Positions 26,716 to 40,951 of a stretch of DNA of 64,000 bases are shown piece after piece. The stretch covers positions 31,480,193-31,544,192 of the forward strand of contig NC_087151.1 of assembly GCF_035594125.1 (NCBI RefSeq), written 5' to 3'. Numbering within the stretch: the stretch's first letter is position 1; each line of letters opens with the position of its first letter. The position numbers and the translations under genes are program-made. The notes under the pieces were generated by a model. It saw only the letters and a program-made list of their open reading frames with translations. It did not search any database and was not told where the DNA came from. The stretch comes from Scylla paramamosain (lineage: Eukaryota > Arthropoda > Malacostraca > Decapoda > Portunidae).

Positions 26716-27397
26716 AGGTCGCTTCACACACATCAGTGCCGTATTCGTTCCGTGCTGTTCAGTGCTTCAGTGTCAGTAAAAAAAAATTCATCATTTTGGA
26801 ATTCAGCAGAAGCATTTACACACGTCCGGTGAAGTACCGTGTTTTGACTGAAGTGATTGTTACGTCTCCGTTCCATGAAATGGAATATCGTTGTCACTGG
26901 TATTTTAAAAATTTTCACGGATGTCGGACAAGTGTTTGAAATAAAATAGAAGAAATTGAAATGGTGATAAATACTCATTTTAATTGATGTAATTAATCAC
27001 ATTGTACATTATACTTACCAGAACACACCACATCACACCACACCACATCATAACACACCACACCATACCACACCACACCACACATCACTGAGCAATGTCA
27101 TCAAACAGTTTTTGGACATTCTTAAGTACTGGAAAATTTTTGTTTTATCATTAATTAATTCCTCGTACAGAGTAGCAAAATCTCCTTCAGTTTCTCTTTT
27201 TCTTCCACGTTTCATGTACCCACTTTTCTTTTCTTTATTTTTTGTTAAGAAAGCATCTTGCTCTTCATCAAGAATCATGACAATCATAGCCAACTCCACG
27301 TCTGAAAGGATATGTGTGCATAGACGTCACGAAAGCGACATGGATATCACTGACACTATACGATACTAATACAGCACTGATAGGTGTGAAACCACCT
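26716..27397 (-). mobile_element. PIF/Harbinger-like element, module B copy
   Basis: The two 30-bp terminal repeats match at about 25 of 30 positions when one is reverse-complemented. They share the TTCACAC core typical of the superfamily. The element is ~680 bp and non-autonomous because it carries only the start of a transposase gene. Flanking DNA is shared with the other modules, so this is one old insertion copied by segmental duplication rather than three insertions. Confidence 0.65.
27085..27299 (-). pseudogene. PIF/Harbinger transposase N-terminal fragment (module B)
   Basis: Minus-strand frame of about 70 residues with a basic RGRKRETEGDF segment, then LYEELINDKTKIFQYLRMSK and LMTLLSDV. 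This pattern of a basic linker followed by acidic-hydrophobic 'FRMS' helices is what I know from the N-terminus of PIF/Harbinger and HARBI1/ALP1-like transposases. No catalytic DDE domain follows: the frame runs into ACCAC repeats. It reads as a truncated remnant. No ATG is visible at its 5' end, so it may also be an internal exon. Confidence 0.6.
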
Positions 27398-27484
27398 TTG
27401 AGCGTACTATTCAGATAGTGTACCCACTATCTGCCAATTTCACTGGGACAAAAGCACAATTAGGTGATTGTTAAGAAGAAGAAC

Positions 27485-27527
<43 letters not shown>

Positions 27528-27724
27528 TAATAAAAGGAGTTAAGCCATCTATATAGTTAGCTAGATTGATATCATTATTATTGTTATCATCATTATTACA
27601 TATCAAGGTATTGTGACATTATTATTAATAATAATATGTTATTATTATTATTATTATTATTATTATCATTATTATTATTATTATTATTATTATTGTTATT
27701 ATCATTATCATTATCATATTTCAG

Positions 27725-28209
27725 CTATCCAACATCAGAACAGTATATGAATATGGCAAATGCTGTTTTGACATCATTTCCTGCCATCCTGAGAAACAGT
27801 GATCTCGAGGAGCATGAATTGCAGCTGCAATGGAAATTGCGCATCCAGCGCAAGTTTCAGAATTCAAGAAAGAGGCAGGATTCCAAAGTGACTGAGGTGA
27901 CGTCAAGGAAAAAGAAGATCCCTTGCATAGCGCCAAAAGAGACTACGTGTCTACTGATGTATGGAGTAAAGGCTTACCTTCCACCAAGGCCCCATTCAGA
28001 AGATGATGAGTCATTAGAGAGACATAGACAGTGGCTTGCTCTACATTGGATGAAGAAAGATCCCGAGTTAGATAAGGTATGTGATATTTGTACGCTTGAT
28101 TTATCTTTTTTATATTTCAGAGACTTCTTTACTGGTGTTGTTTAAAAATACCTCCTCTTATGTAAGCAATTTCAATGGTACTGGTGGATAGCCACTGAAA
28201 AATGATGCT

Positions 28210-28290
<81 letters not shown>

Positions 28291-28480
28291 GAGGGAGAGA
28301 GGGAGGCTGGCGGGACAGTCAACTTATGAAAACTAATTTTACTTTAATGATTTTCCTCAGGCTGAACGCCTCATGCAGTTGACACTCTCTGAGACACACA
28401 AAAAAATAATCAAGGGGAACATTCTTGTAGCAGAAATCCTGAATTTGCACCCATGGATTCAGACTTTTGATGGCATAAGT
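27725..28480 (+). CDS. SAMD3-like exon pair B1 (27725-28076, 28361-28480)
   Basis: First unit of the array. The ATT run before the acceptor is broken by ATC units, as in C1. Exon 2 has Tyr-to-His (NLHPWIQ) and Arg-to-Thr (SETHKK) changes, the first shared with C1. Splice sites are intact. Confidence 0.58.
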
Positions 28481-28683
28481 GTGTACACTTTATGGATTTT
28501 GCTACATATTGCTACTAATTGTCAACTTTATTTGTAGGGCTATAATGTATATAGCTATTTATATTTTATAGTAGGTAATTGATATTTAACTACTGGTACT
28601 TCCATTCTCCCTCTCAGGCTCAAAGGCCTCAGTGACGGGAGATAAGCACTCATAACAATTAGGTGATTGTTAAGAAGAAGAAC

Positions 28684-28732
<49 letters not shown>

Positions 28733-28841
28733 TAATAAAAGGAGTTAAGCCATCTATATAGTTAGCTAGATTGATATCATTATTATTGTTATCATCATTA
28801 TTACATATCAAGGTATTGTGACATTATTATTAATAATAATA

Positions 28842-28894
<53 letters not shown>

Positions 28895-28926
28895 TTGTTA
28901 TTATTATTATCATTATCATATTTCAG

Positions 28927-29411
28927 CTATCCAACATCAGAACAGTATATGAATATGGCAAATGCTGTTTTGACATCATTTCCTGCCATCCTGAGAAACA
29001 GTGATCTCGAGGAGCATGAATTGCAGCTGCAATGGAAATTGCGCATCCAGCGCAAGTTTCAGAATTCAAGAAAGAGGCAGGATTCCAAAGTGACTGAGGT
29101 GACGTCAAGGAAAAAGAAGATCCCTTGCATAGCGCCAAAAGAGACTACGTGTCTACTGATGTATGGAGTAAAGGCTTACCTTCCACCAAGGCCCCATTCA
29201 GAAGATGATGAGTCATTAGAGAGACATAGACAGTGGCTTGCTCTACATTGGATGAAGAAAGATCCCGAGTTAGATAAGGTATGTGATATTTGTACGCTTG
29301 ATTTATCTTTTTTATATTTCAGAGACTTCTTTACTGGTGTTGTTTAAAAATACCTCCTCTTATGTAAGCAATTTCAATGGTACTGGTGGATAGCCACTGA
29401 AAAATGATGCT

Positions 29412-29509
<98 letters not shown>

Positions 29510-29696
29510 GGAGAGAGGGAGGCTAGCGGGACAGTCAACTTATGAAAACTAATTTTACTTTAATGATTTTCCTCAGGCTGAACGCCTCATGCAGTTGACA
29601 CTCTCTGAGAGACACAAAAAAATAATCAAGGGGAACATTCTTGTAGCAGAAATCCTGAACTTGTACCCATGGATTCAGACTTTTGATGGCATAAGT
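28927..29696 (+). CDS. SAMD3-like exon pair B2 (28927-29278, 29577-29696)
   Basis: Consensus protein sequence. The ATT run contains one TTT interruption, the (TA)n is followed by GGCTAGCGG, and the unit ends CCTAAGTGACAGG. This marks it as the same lineage as B4 and C2. Confidence 0.58.
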
Positions 29697-29899
29697 GTGT
29701 ACACTTTATGGATTTTGCTACATATTGCTACTAATTGTCAACTTTATTTGTAGGGCTATAATGTATATAGCTATTTATATTTTATAGTAGGTAATTGATA
29801 TTTAACTACTGGTACTTCCATTCTCCCTCTCAGGCTCAAAGGCCTAAGTGACAGGAGATAAGCACTCATAACAATTAGGTGATTGTTAAGAAGAAGAAC

Positions 29900-29945
<46 letters not shown>

Positions 29946-30054
29946 TAATAAAAGGAGTTAAGCCATCTATATAGTTAGCTAGATTGATATCATTATTATT
30001 GTTATCATCATTATTACATATCAAGGTATTGTGACATTATTATTAATAATAATA

Positions 30055-30109
<55 letters not shown>

Positions 30110-30139
30110 GTTATTATTATTATCATTATCATATTTCAG

Positions 30140-30624
30140 CTATCCAACATCAGAACAGTATATGAATATGGCAAATGCTGTTTTGACATCATTTCCTGCC
30201 ATCCTGAGAAACAGTGATCTCGAGGAGCATGAATTGCAGCTGCAATGGAAATTGCGCATCCAGCGCAAGTTTCAGAATTCAAGAAAGAGGCAGGATTCCA
30301 AAGTGACTGAGGTGACGTCAAGGAAAAAGAAGATCCCTTGCATAGCGCCAAAAGAGACTACGTGTCTACTGATGTATGGAGTAAAGGCTTACCTTCCACC
30401 AAGGCCCCATTCAGAAGATGATGAGTCATTAGAGAGACATAGACAGTGGCTTGCTCTACATTGGATGAAGAAAGATCCCGAGTTAGATAAGGTATGTGAT
30501 ATTTGTACGCTTGATTTATCTTTTTTATATTTCAGAGACTTCTTTACTGGTGTTGTTTAAAAATACCTCCTCTTATGTAAGCAATTTCAATGGTACTGGT
30601 GGATAGCCACTGAAAAATGATGCT

Positions 30625-30696
<72 letters not shown>

Positions 30697-30883
30697 GGAG
30701 AGAGGGAGGCTAGCGGGACAGTCAACTTATGAAAACTAATTTTACTTTAATGATTTTCCTCAGGCTGAACGCCTCATGCAGTTGACACTCTCTGAGAGAC
30801 ACAAAAAAATAATCAAGGGGAACATTCTTGTAGCAGAAATCCTGAACTTGTACCCATGGATTCAGACTTTTGATGGCATAAGT
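30140..30883 (+). CDS. SAMD3-like exon pair B3 (30140-30491, 30764-30883)
   Basis: Consensus protein. Lacks the TTT interruption of its neighbours but shares their GGCTAGCGG variant. Splice sites intact. Confidence 0.58.
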
Positions 30884-31086
30884 GTGTACACTTTATGGAT
30901 TTTGCTACATATTGCTACTAATTGTCAACTTTATTTGTAGGGCTATAATGTATATAGCTATTTATATTTTATAGTAGGTAATTGATATTTAACTACTGGT
31001 ACTTCCATTCTCCCTCTCAGGCTCAAAGGCCTCAGTGACGGGAGATAAGCACTCATAACAATTAGGTGATTGTTAAGAAGAAGAAC

Positions 31087-31132
<46 letters not shown>

Positions 31133-31241
31133 TAATAAAAGGAGTTAAGCCATCTATATAGTTAGCTAGATTGATATCATTATTATTGTTATCATCATTA
31201 TTACATATCAAGGTATTGTGACATTATTATTAATAATAATA

Positions 31242-31300
<59 letters not shown>

Positions 31301-31332
31301 TTGTTATTATTATTATCATTATCATATTTCAG

Positions 31333-31817
31333 CTATCCAACATCAGAACAGTATATGAATATGGCAAATGCTGTTTTGACATCATTTCCTGCCATCCTGA
31401 GAAACAGTGATCTCGAGGAGCATGAATTGCAGCTGCAATGGAAATTGCGCATCCAGCGCAAGTTTCAGAATTCAAGAAAGAGGCAGGATTCCAAAGTGAC
31501 TGAGGTGACGTCAAGGAAAAAGAAGATCCCTTGCATAGCGCCAAAAGAGACTACGTGTCTACTGATGTATGGAGTAAAGGCTTACCTTCCACCAAGGCCC
31601 CATTCAGAAGATGATGAGTCATTAGAGAGACATAGACAGTGGCTTGCTCTACATTGGATGAAGAAAGATCCCGAGTTAGATAAGGTATGTGATATTTGTA
31701 CGCTTGATTTATCTTTTTTATATTTCAGAGACTTCTTTACTGGTGTTGTTTAAAAATACCTCCTCTTATGTAAGCAATTTCAATGGTACTGGTGGATAGC
31801 CACTGAAAAATGATGCT

Positions 31818-31891
<74 letters not shown>

Positions 31892-32078
31892 GGAGAGAGG
31901 GAGGCTAGCGGGACAGTCAACTTATGAAAACTAATTTTACTTTAATGATTTTCCTCAGGCTGAACGCCTCATGCAGTTGACACTCTCTGAGAGACACAAA
32001 AAAATAATCAAGGGGAACATTCTTGTAGCAGAAATCCTGAACTTGTACCCATGGATTCAGACTTTTGATGGCATAAGT
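31333..32078 (+). CDS. SAMD3-like exon pair B4 (31333-31684, 31959-32078)
   Basis: Carries the same TTT interruption and CCTAAGTGACAGG end as B2, so B2-B3 and B4-B5 look like a duplicated two-unit block. Confidence 0.58.
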
Positions 32079-32281
32079 GTGTACACTTTATGGATTTTGC
32101 TACATATTGCTACTAATTGTCAACTTTATTTGTAGGGCTATAATGTATATAGCTATTTATATTTTATAGTAGGTAATTGATATTTAACTACTGGTACTTC
32201 CATTCTCCCTCTCAGGCTCAAAGGCCTAAGTGACAGGAGATAAGCACTCATAACAATTAGGTGATTGTTAAGAAGAAGAAC

Positions 32282-32330
<49 letters not shown>

Positions 32331-32439
32331 TAATAAAAGGAGTTAAGCCATCTATATAGTTAGCTAGATTGATATCATTATTATTGTTATCATCATTATT
32401 ACATATCAAGGTATTGTGACATTATTATTAATAATAATA

Positions 32440-32491
<52 letters not shown>

Positions 32492-32521
32492 GTTATTATT
32501 ATTATCATTATCATATTTCAG

Positions 32522-33006
32522 CTATCCAACATCAGAACAGTATATGAATATGGCAAATGCTGTTTTGACATCATTTCCTGCCATCCTGAGAAACAGTGAT
32601 CTCGAGGAGCATGAATTGCAGCTGCAATGGAAATTGCACATCCAGCGCAAGTTTCAGAATTCAAGAAAGAGGCAGGATTCCAAAGTGACTGAGGTGACGT
32701 CAAGGAAAAAGAAGATCCCTTGCATAGCGCCAAAAGAGACTACGTGTCTACTGATGTATGGAGTAAAGGCTTACCTTCCACCAAGGCCCCATTCAGAAGA
32801 TGATGAGTCATTAGAGAGACATAGACAGTGGCTTGCTCTACATTGGATGAAGAAAGATCCCGAGTTAGATAAGGTATGTGATATTTGTACGCTTGATTTA
32901 TCTTTTTTATATTTCAGAGACTTCTTTACTGGTGTTGTTTAAAAATACCTCCTCTTATGTAAGCAATTTCAATGGTACTGGTGGATAGCCACTGAAAAAT
33001 GATGCT

Positions 33007-33084
<78 letters not shown>

Positions 33085-33271
33085 GGAGAGAGGGAGGCTG
33101 GCGGGACAGTCAACTTATGAAAACTAATTTTACTTTAATGATTTTCCTCAGGCTGAACGCCTCATGCAGTTGACACTCTCTGAGAGACACAAAAAAATAA
33201 TCAAGGGGAACATTCTTGTAGCAGAAATCCTGAATTTGTACCCATGGATTCAGACTTTTGATGGCATAAGT
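32522..33271 (+). CDS. SAMD3-like exon pair B5 (32522-32873, 33152-33271)
   Basis: Arg-to-His change in exon 1 (WKLHIQRKF, CGC to CAC). The sequence after exon 2 has private changes (GGACTATAATG, GCAATTAT). Splice sites intact. Confidence 0.58.
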
Positions 33272-33473
33272 GTGTACACTTTATGGATTTTGCTACATAT
33301 TGCTACTAATTGTCAACTTTATTTGTAGGACTATAATGTATATAGCAATTATATTTTATAGTAGGTAATTGATATTTAACTACTGGTACTTCCATTCTCC
33401 CTCTCAGGCTCAAAGGCCTCAGTGACGGGAGATAAGCACTCATAACAATTAGGTGATTGTTAAGAAGAAGAAC

Positions 33474-33516
<43 letters not shown>

Positions 33517-33625
33517 TAATAAAAGGAGTTAAGCCATCTATATAGTTAGCTAGATTGATATCATTATTATTGTTATCATCATTATTACATATCAAGGTAT
33601 TGTGACATTATTATTAATAATAATA

Positions 33626-33692
<67 letters not shown>

Positions 33693-33722
33693 GTTATTAT
33701 TATTATCATTATCATATTTCAG

Positions 33723-34207
33723 CTATCCAACATCAGAACAGTATATGAATATGGCAAATGCTGTTTTGACATCATTTCCTGCCATCCTGAGAAACAGTGA
33801 TCTCGAGGAGCATAAATTGCAGCTGCAATGGAAATTGCGCATCCAGCGCAAGTTTCAGAATTCAAGAAAGAGGCAGGATTCCAAAGTGACTGAGGTGACG
33901 TCAAGGAAAAAGAAGATCCCTTGCATAGCGCCAAAAGAGACTACGTGTCTACTGATGTATGGAGTAAAGGCTTACCTTCCACCAAGGCCCCATTCAGAAG
34001 ATGATGAGTCATTAGAGAGACATAGACAGTGGCTTGCTCTACATTGGATGAAGAAAGATCCCGAGTTAGATAAGGTATGTGATATTTGTACGCTTGATTT
34101 ATCTTTTTTATATTTCAGAGACTTCTTTACTGGTGTTGTTTAAAAATACCTCCTCTTATGTAAGCAATTTCAATGGTACTGGTGGATAGCCACTGAAAAA
34201 TTATGCT

Positions 34208-34303
<96 letters not shown>

Positions 34304-34490
34304 GGAGAGAGGGAGGCTGGCGGGACAGTCAACTTATGAAAACTAATTTTACTTTAATGATTTTCCTCAGGCTGAACGCCTCATGCAGTTGACACTCTCT
34401 GAGAGACACAAAAAAATAATCAAGGGGAACATTCTTGTAGCAGAAATCCTGAACTTGTACCCATGGATTCAGACTTTTGATGGCATAAGT
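33723..34490 (+). CDS. SAMD3-like exon pair B6 (33723-34074, 34371-34490)
   Basis: Glu-to-Lys change in exon 1 (EEHKLQLQ). One of the longest ATT runs in array B. Splice sites intact. Confidence 0.58.
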
Positions 34491-34693
34491 GTGTACACTT
34501 TATGGATTTTGCTATATATTGCTACTAATTGTCAACTTTATTTGTAGGGCTATAATGTATATAGCTATTTATATTTTATAGTAGGTAATTGATATTTAAC
34601 TACTGGTACTTCCATTCTCCCTCTCAGGCTCAAAGGCCTCAGTGACGGGAGATAAGCACTCATAACAATTAGGTGATTGTTAAGAAGAAGAAC

Positions 34694-34736
<43 letters not shown>

Positions 34737-34845
34737 TAATAAAAGGAGTTAAGCCATCTATATAGTTAGCTAGATTGATATCATTATTATTGTTATCATC
34801 ATTATTACATATCAAGGTATTGTGACATTATTATTAATAATAATA

Positions 34846-34906
<61 letters not shown>

Positions 34907-34936
34907 GTTATTATTATTATCATTATCATATTTCAG

Positions 34937-35421
34937 CTATCCAACATCAGAACAGTATATGAATATGGCAAATGCTGTTTTGACATCATTTCCTGCCATC
35001 CTGAGAAACAGTGATCTCGAGGAGCATGAATTGCAGCTGCAATGGAAATTGTGCATCCAGCGCAAGTTTCAGAATTCAAGAAAGAGGCAGGATTCCAAAG
35101 TGACTGAGGTGACGTCAAGGAAAAAGAAGATCCCTTGCATAGCGCCAAAAGAGACTACGTGTCTACTGATGTATGGAGTAAAGGCTTACCTTCCACCAAG
35201 GCCCCATTCAGAAGATGATGAGTCATTAGAGAGACATAGACAGTGGCTTGCTCTACATTGGATGAAGAAAGATCCCGAGTTAGATAAGGTATGTGATATT
35301 TGTACGCTTGATTTATCTTTTTTATATTTCAGAGACTTCTTTACTGGTGTTGTTTAAAAATACCTCCTCTTATGTAAGCAATTTCAATGGTACTGGTGGA
35401 TAGCCACTGAAAAATGATGCT

Positions 35422-35499
<78 letters not shown>

Positions 35500-35686
35500 G
35501 GAGAGAGGGAGGCTGGCGGGACAGTCAACTTATGAAAACTAATTTTACTTTAATGATTTTCCTCAGGCTGAACGCCTCATGCAGTTGACGCTCTCTGAGA
35601 GACACAAAAAAATAATCAAGGGGAACATTCTTGTAGCAGAAATCCTGAACTTGTACCCATGGATTCAGACTTTTGATGGCATAAGT
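34937..35686 (+). CDS. SAMD3-like exon pair B7 (34937-35288, 35567-35686)
   Basis: Arg-to-Cys change in exon 1 (WKLCIQRKF), shared with C5, which anchors the alignment of the two arrays. Confidence 0.58.
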
Positions 35687-35891
35687 GTGTACACTTTATG
35701 GATTTTGCTATATATTGCTACTAATTGTCAACTTTATTTGTAGGGCTATAATGTATATAGCTATTTATATTTTATAGTAGGTAATTGATATTTAACTACT
35801 GGTACTTCCATTCTCCCTCTCAGGCTCAAAGGCCTCAGTGACGGGAGATAAGCACTCATAACAATTAGGTGATTGTTAAGAAGAAGAACAA

Positions 35892-35935
<44 letters not shown>

Positions 35936-36044
35936 TAATAAAAGGAGTTAAGCCATCTATATAGTTAGCTAGATTGATATCATTATTATTGTTATCATCA
36001 TTATTACATATCAAGGTATTGTGACATTATTATTAATAATAATA

Positions 36045-36105
<61 letters not shown>

Positions 36106-36135
36106 GTTATTATTATTATCATTATCATATTTCAG

Positions 36136-36620
36136 CTATCCAACATCAGAACAGTATATGAATATGGCAAATGCTGTTTTGACATCATTTCCTGCCATCC
36201 TGAGAAACAGTGATCTCGAGGAGCATGAATTGCAGCTGCAATGGAAATTGCGCATCCAGCGCAAGTTTCAGAATTCAAGAAAGAGGCAGGATTCCAAAGT
36301 GACTGAGGTGACGTCAAGGAAAAAGAAGATCCCTTGCATAGCGCCAAAAGAGACTACGTGTCTACTGATGTATGGAGTAAAGGCTTACCTTCCACCAAGG
36401 CCCCATTCAGAAGATGATGAGTCATTAGAGAGACATAGACAGTGGCTTGCTCTACATTGGATGAAGAAAGATCCCGAGTTAGATAAGGTATGTGATATTT
36501 GTACGCTTGATTTATCTTTTTTATATTTCAGAGACTTCTTTACAGGTGTTGTTTAAAAATACCTCCTCTTATGTAAGCAATTTCAATGGTACTGGTGGAT
36601 AGCCACTGAAAAATGATGCT

Positions 36621-36680
<60 letters not shown>

Positions 36681-36867
36681 GGAGAGAGGGAGGCTGGCGG
36701 GACAGTCAACTTATGAAAACTAATTTTACTTTAATGATTTTCCTCAGGCTGAACGCCTCATGCAGTTGACGCTCTCTGAGAGACACAAAAAAATAATCAA
36801 GGGGAACATTCTTGTAGCAGAAATCCTGAACTTGTACCCATGGATTCAGACTTTTGATGGCATAAGT
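36136..36867 (+). CDS. SAMD3-like exon pair B8 (36136-36487, 36748-36867)
   Basis: Consensus protein. The AAT run begins AAGAAT from this unit onward, and the intron has TTTACAGG in place of TTTACTGG. Equivalent to C6 by the same variants. Confidence 0.58.
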
Positions 36868-37072
36868 GTGTACACTTTATGGATTTTGCTATATATTGCT
36901 ACTAATTGTCAACTTTATTTGTAGGGCTATAATGTATATAGCTATTTATATTTTATAGTAGGTAATTGATATTTAACTACTGGTACTTCCATTCTCCCTC
37001 TCAGGCTCAAAGGCCTCAGTGACGGGAGATAAGCACTCATAACAATTAGGTGATTGTTAAGAAGAAGAACAA

Positions 37073-37110
<38 letters not shown>

Positions 37111-37219
37111 TAATAAAAGGAGTTAAGCCATCTATATAGTTAGCTAGATTGATATCATTATTATTGTTATCATCATTATTACATATCAAGGTATTGTGAC
37201 ATTATTATTAATAATAATA

Positions 37220-37277
<58 letters not shown>

Positions 37278-37307
37278 GTTATTATTATTATCATTATCAT
37301 ATTTCAG

Positions 37308-38079
<772 letters not shown>

Positions 38080-38284
38080 GTGTACACTTTATGGATTTTG
38101 CTACATATTGCTACTAATTGTCAACTTTATTTGTAGGGCTATAATGTATATAGCTATTTATATTTTATAGTAGGTAATTGATATTTAACTACTGGTACTT
38201 CCATTCTCCCTCTCAGGCTCAAAGGCCTCAGTGACGGGAGATAAGCACTCATAACAATTAGGTGATTGTTAAGAAGAAGAACAA

Positions 38285-38325
<41 letters not shown>

Positions 38326-38431
38326 TAATAAAAGGAGTTAAGCCATCTATATAGTTAGCTAGATTGATATCATTATTATTGTTATCATCATTATTACATA
38401 TCAAGGTATTGTGACATTATTATTAATAATA

Positions 38432-38495
<64 letters not shown>

Positions 38496-38531
38496 GTTAT
38501 TGTTATTATTATTATCATTATCATATTTCAG

Positions 38532-39016
38532 CTATCCAACATCAGAACAGTATATGAATATGGCAAATGCTGTTTTGACATCATTTCCTGCCATCCTGAG
38601 AAACAGTGATCTCGAGGAGCATGAATTGCAGCTGCAATGGAAATTGCGCATCCAGCGCAAGTTTCAGAATTCAAGAAAGAGGCAGGATTCCAAAGTGACT
38701 GAGGTGACGTCAAGGAAAAAGAAGATCCCTTGCATAGCGCCAAAAGAGACTACGTGTCTACTGATGTATGGAGTAAAGGCTTACCTTCCACCAAGGCCCC
38801 ATTCAGAAGATGATGAGTCATTAGAGAGACATAGACAGTGGCTTGCTCTACATTGGATGAAGAAAGATCCCGAGTTAGATAAGGTATGTGATATTTGTAC
38901 GCTTGATTTATCTTTTTTATATTTCACAGACTTTTTTACAGGTGTTGTTTAAAAATACCTCCTCTTATGTAAGCAATTTCAATGGTACTGGTGGATAGCC
39001 ACTGAAAAATGATGCT

Positions 39017-39088
<72 letters not shown>

Positions 39089-39275
39089 GGAGAGAGGGAG
39101 CCTGGCGGGACAGTCAACTTATGAAAACTAATTTTACTTTAATGATTTTCCTCAGGCTGAACGCCTCATGCAGTTGACACTCTCTGAGAGACACAAAAAA
39201 ATAATCAAGGGGAACATTCTTGTAGCAGAAATCCTGAACTTGTACCCATGGATTCAGACTTTTGATGGCATAAGT
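38532..39275 (+). CDS. SAMD3-like exon pair B10 (38532-38883, 39156-39275)
   Basis: Consensus exons, intron variants identical to B9, so B9 and B10 are probably a late duplication. Module C has only one unit of this type (C7). Confidence 0.58.
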
Positions 39276-39480
39276 GTGTACACTTTATGGATTTTGCTAC
39301 ATATTGCTACTAATTGTCAACTTTATTTGTAGGGCTATAATGTATATAGCTATTTATATTTTATAGTAGGTAATTGATATTTAACTACTGGTACTTCCAT
39401 TCTCCCTCTCAGGCTCAAAGGCCTCAGTGACGGGAGATAAGCACTCATAACAATTAGGTGATTGTTAAGAAGAAGAACAA

Positions 39481-39521
<41 letters not shown>

Positions 39522-39627
39522 TAATAAAAGGAGTTAAGCCATCTATATAGTTAGCTAGATTGATATCATTATTATTGTTATCATCATTATTACATATCAA
39601 GGTATTGTGACATTATTATTAATAATA

Positions 39628-39694
<67 letters not shown>

Positions 39695-39730
39695 GTTATT
39701 GTTATTATTATTATCATTATCATATTTCAG

Positions 39731-40224
39731 CTATCCAACATCAGAACAGTATATGAATATGGCAAATGCTGTTTTGACATCATTTCCTGCCATCCTGAGA
39801 AACAGTGATCTCGAGGAGCATGAATTGCAGCTGCAATGGAAATTGCGCATCCAGCGCAAGTTTCAGAATTCAAGAAAGAGGCAGGATTCCAAAGTGATTG
39901 AGGTGACGTCAAGGAAAAAGAAGATCCCTTGCATAGCGCCAAAAGAGACTACGTGTCTACTGATGTATGGAGTAAAGGCTTACCTTCCACCAAGGCCCCA
40001 TTCAGAAGATGATGAGTCATTAGAGAGACATAGACAGTGGCTTGCTCTACATTGGATGAAGAAAGATCCCGAGTTAGATAAGGTATGCAATATTTGTACG
40101 CTTGATTTATCTTTTTTTATATTTCAGAGACTTCTTTACTGGTGTTGTTTTAAAATACCTGCTCTTATGTAAGCAATTTCAATGGTACTGGTGGATAGCC
40201 ACTGAAAAATGATGCTTGTATATA

Positions 40225-40316
<92 letters not shown>

Positions 40317-40503
40317 GGAGAGAGGGAGGCTGGCGGGACAGTCAACTTATGAAAACTAATTTTACTTTAATGATTTTCCTCAGACTGAACGCCTCATGCA
40401 GTTGACACTCTCTGAGAGACACAAAAAAATAATCAAGGGGAACATTCTTGTAGCAGAAATCCTGAACTTGTACCCGTGGATTCAGACTTTTGATGGCATA
40501 AGT
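39731..40503 (+). CDS. SAMD3-like exon pair B11, last in array (39731-40082, 40384-40503)
   Basis: Thr-to-Ile change in exon 1 (SKVIEV). The donor is GTATGC instead of GTATGT, exon 2 starts with Thr instead of Ala (ACT for GCT), and eight extra bases (TATATATG type) follow the exon 2 donor. Except for Thr-to-Ile these are shared with C8, so the last unit is a distinct, stable type next to the terminal exon. Confidence 0.6.
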
Positions 40504-40765
40504 GTGTATATATGTACACTTTATGGATTTTGCTACATATTGTTACTAATTGTCAACTTTATTTGTAGGGCTATAATGTATATAGCTATTTATATTTTAT
40601 AGTAGGTAATTGATATTTAACTACTGGTACTTCCATTCTCCCTCTCAGGCTCAAAGGCCTCAGTGACGGGAGATAAGCACTCATAACTAAGTACAGTTAT
40701 TGCAGATGCTCATCTCTGTAACCTTCACTTATAATTATTTGATGCTTATACTCGTATCTTTACAG

Positions 40766-40951
40766 ATAATCAAGGAGTTCCTGAGATTAGAACCATAAGC
40801 GGATGAACCAGACCCAAGAGTAGCAGTTTTGAAAGGGCTGGAGAAATATAGGCTCCCAATAATTGCCATTCTCAAAAAAAGAAAAGCAGTTCCTCTGTAT
40901 ATGGAAACCTTACTTGAACTCTATGACCACGATGAAAGTCAATGCGAGTAA
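40766..40951 (+). pseudogene. Terminal exon of the SAMD3-like gene, module B, with premature stop
   Basis: Same acceptor and length as in modules A and C, but codon 11 of the exon is TAA (40796-40798) where A and C have CAA (Gln). The product would end after FLRLEP and lose about 50 C-terminal residues. A C-to-T change at one base explains it. Confidence 0.75.

Noticed and set aside
27721..27936. Conserved 71-aa minus-strand ORF antisense to exon 1, present in almost all units
   Set aside because: It is a shadow of exon 1 on the other strand, with no domain and no start context. Its conservation only reflects the repeat.
28077..28145. [20 protein letters not shown] extension after exon 1
   Set aside because: It is read-through of the intron after the GTATGT donor and stops soon after. 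It is equal in all units because the introns are equally conserved.
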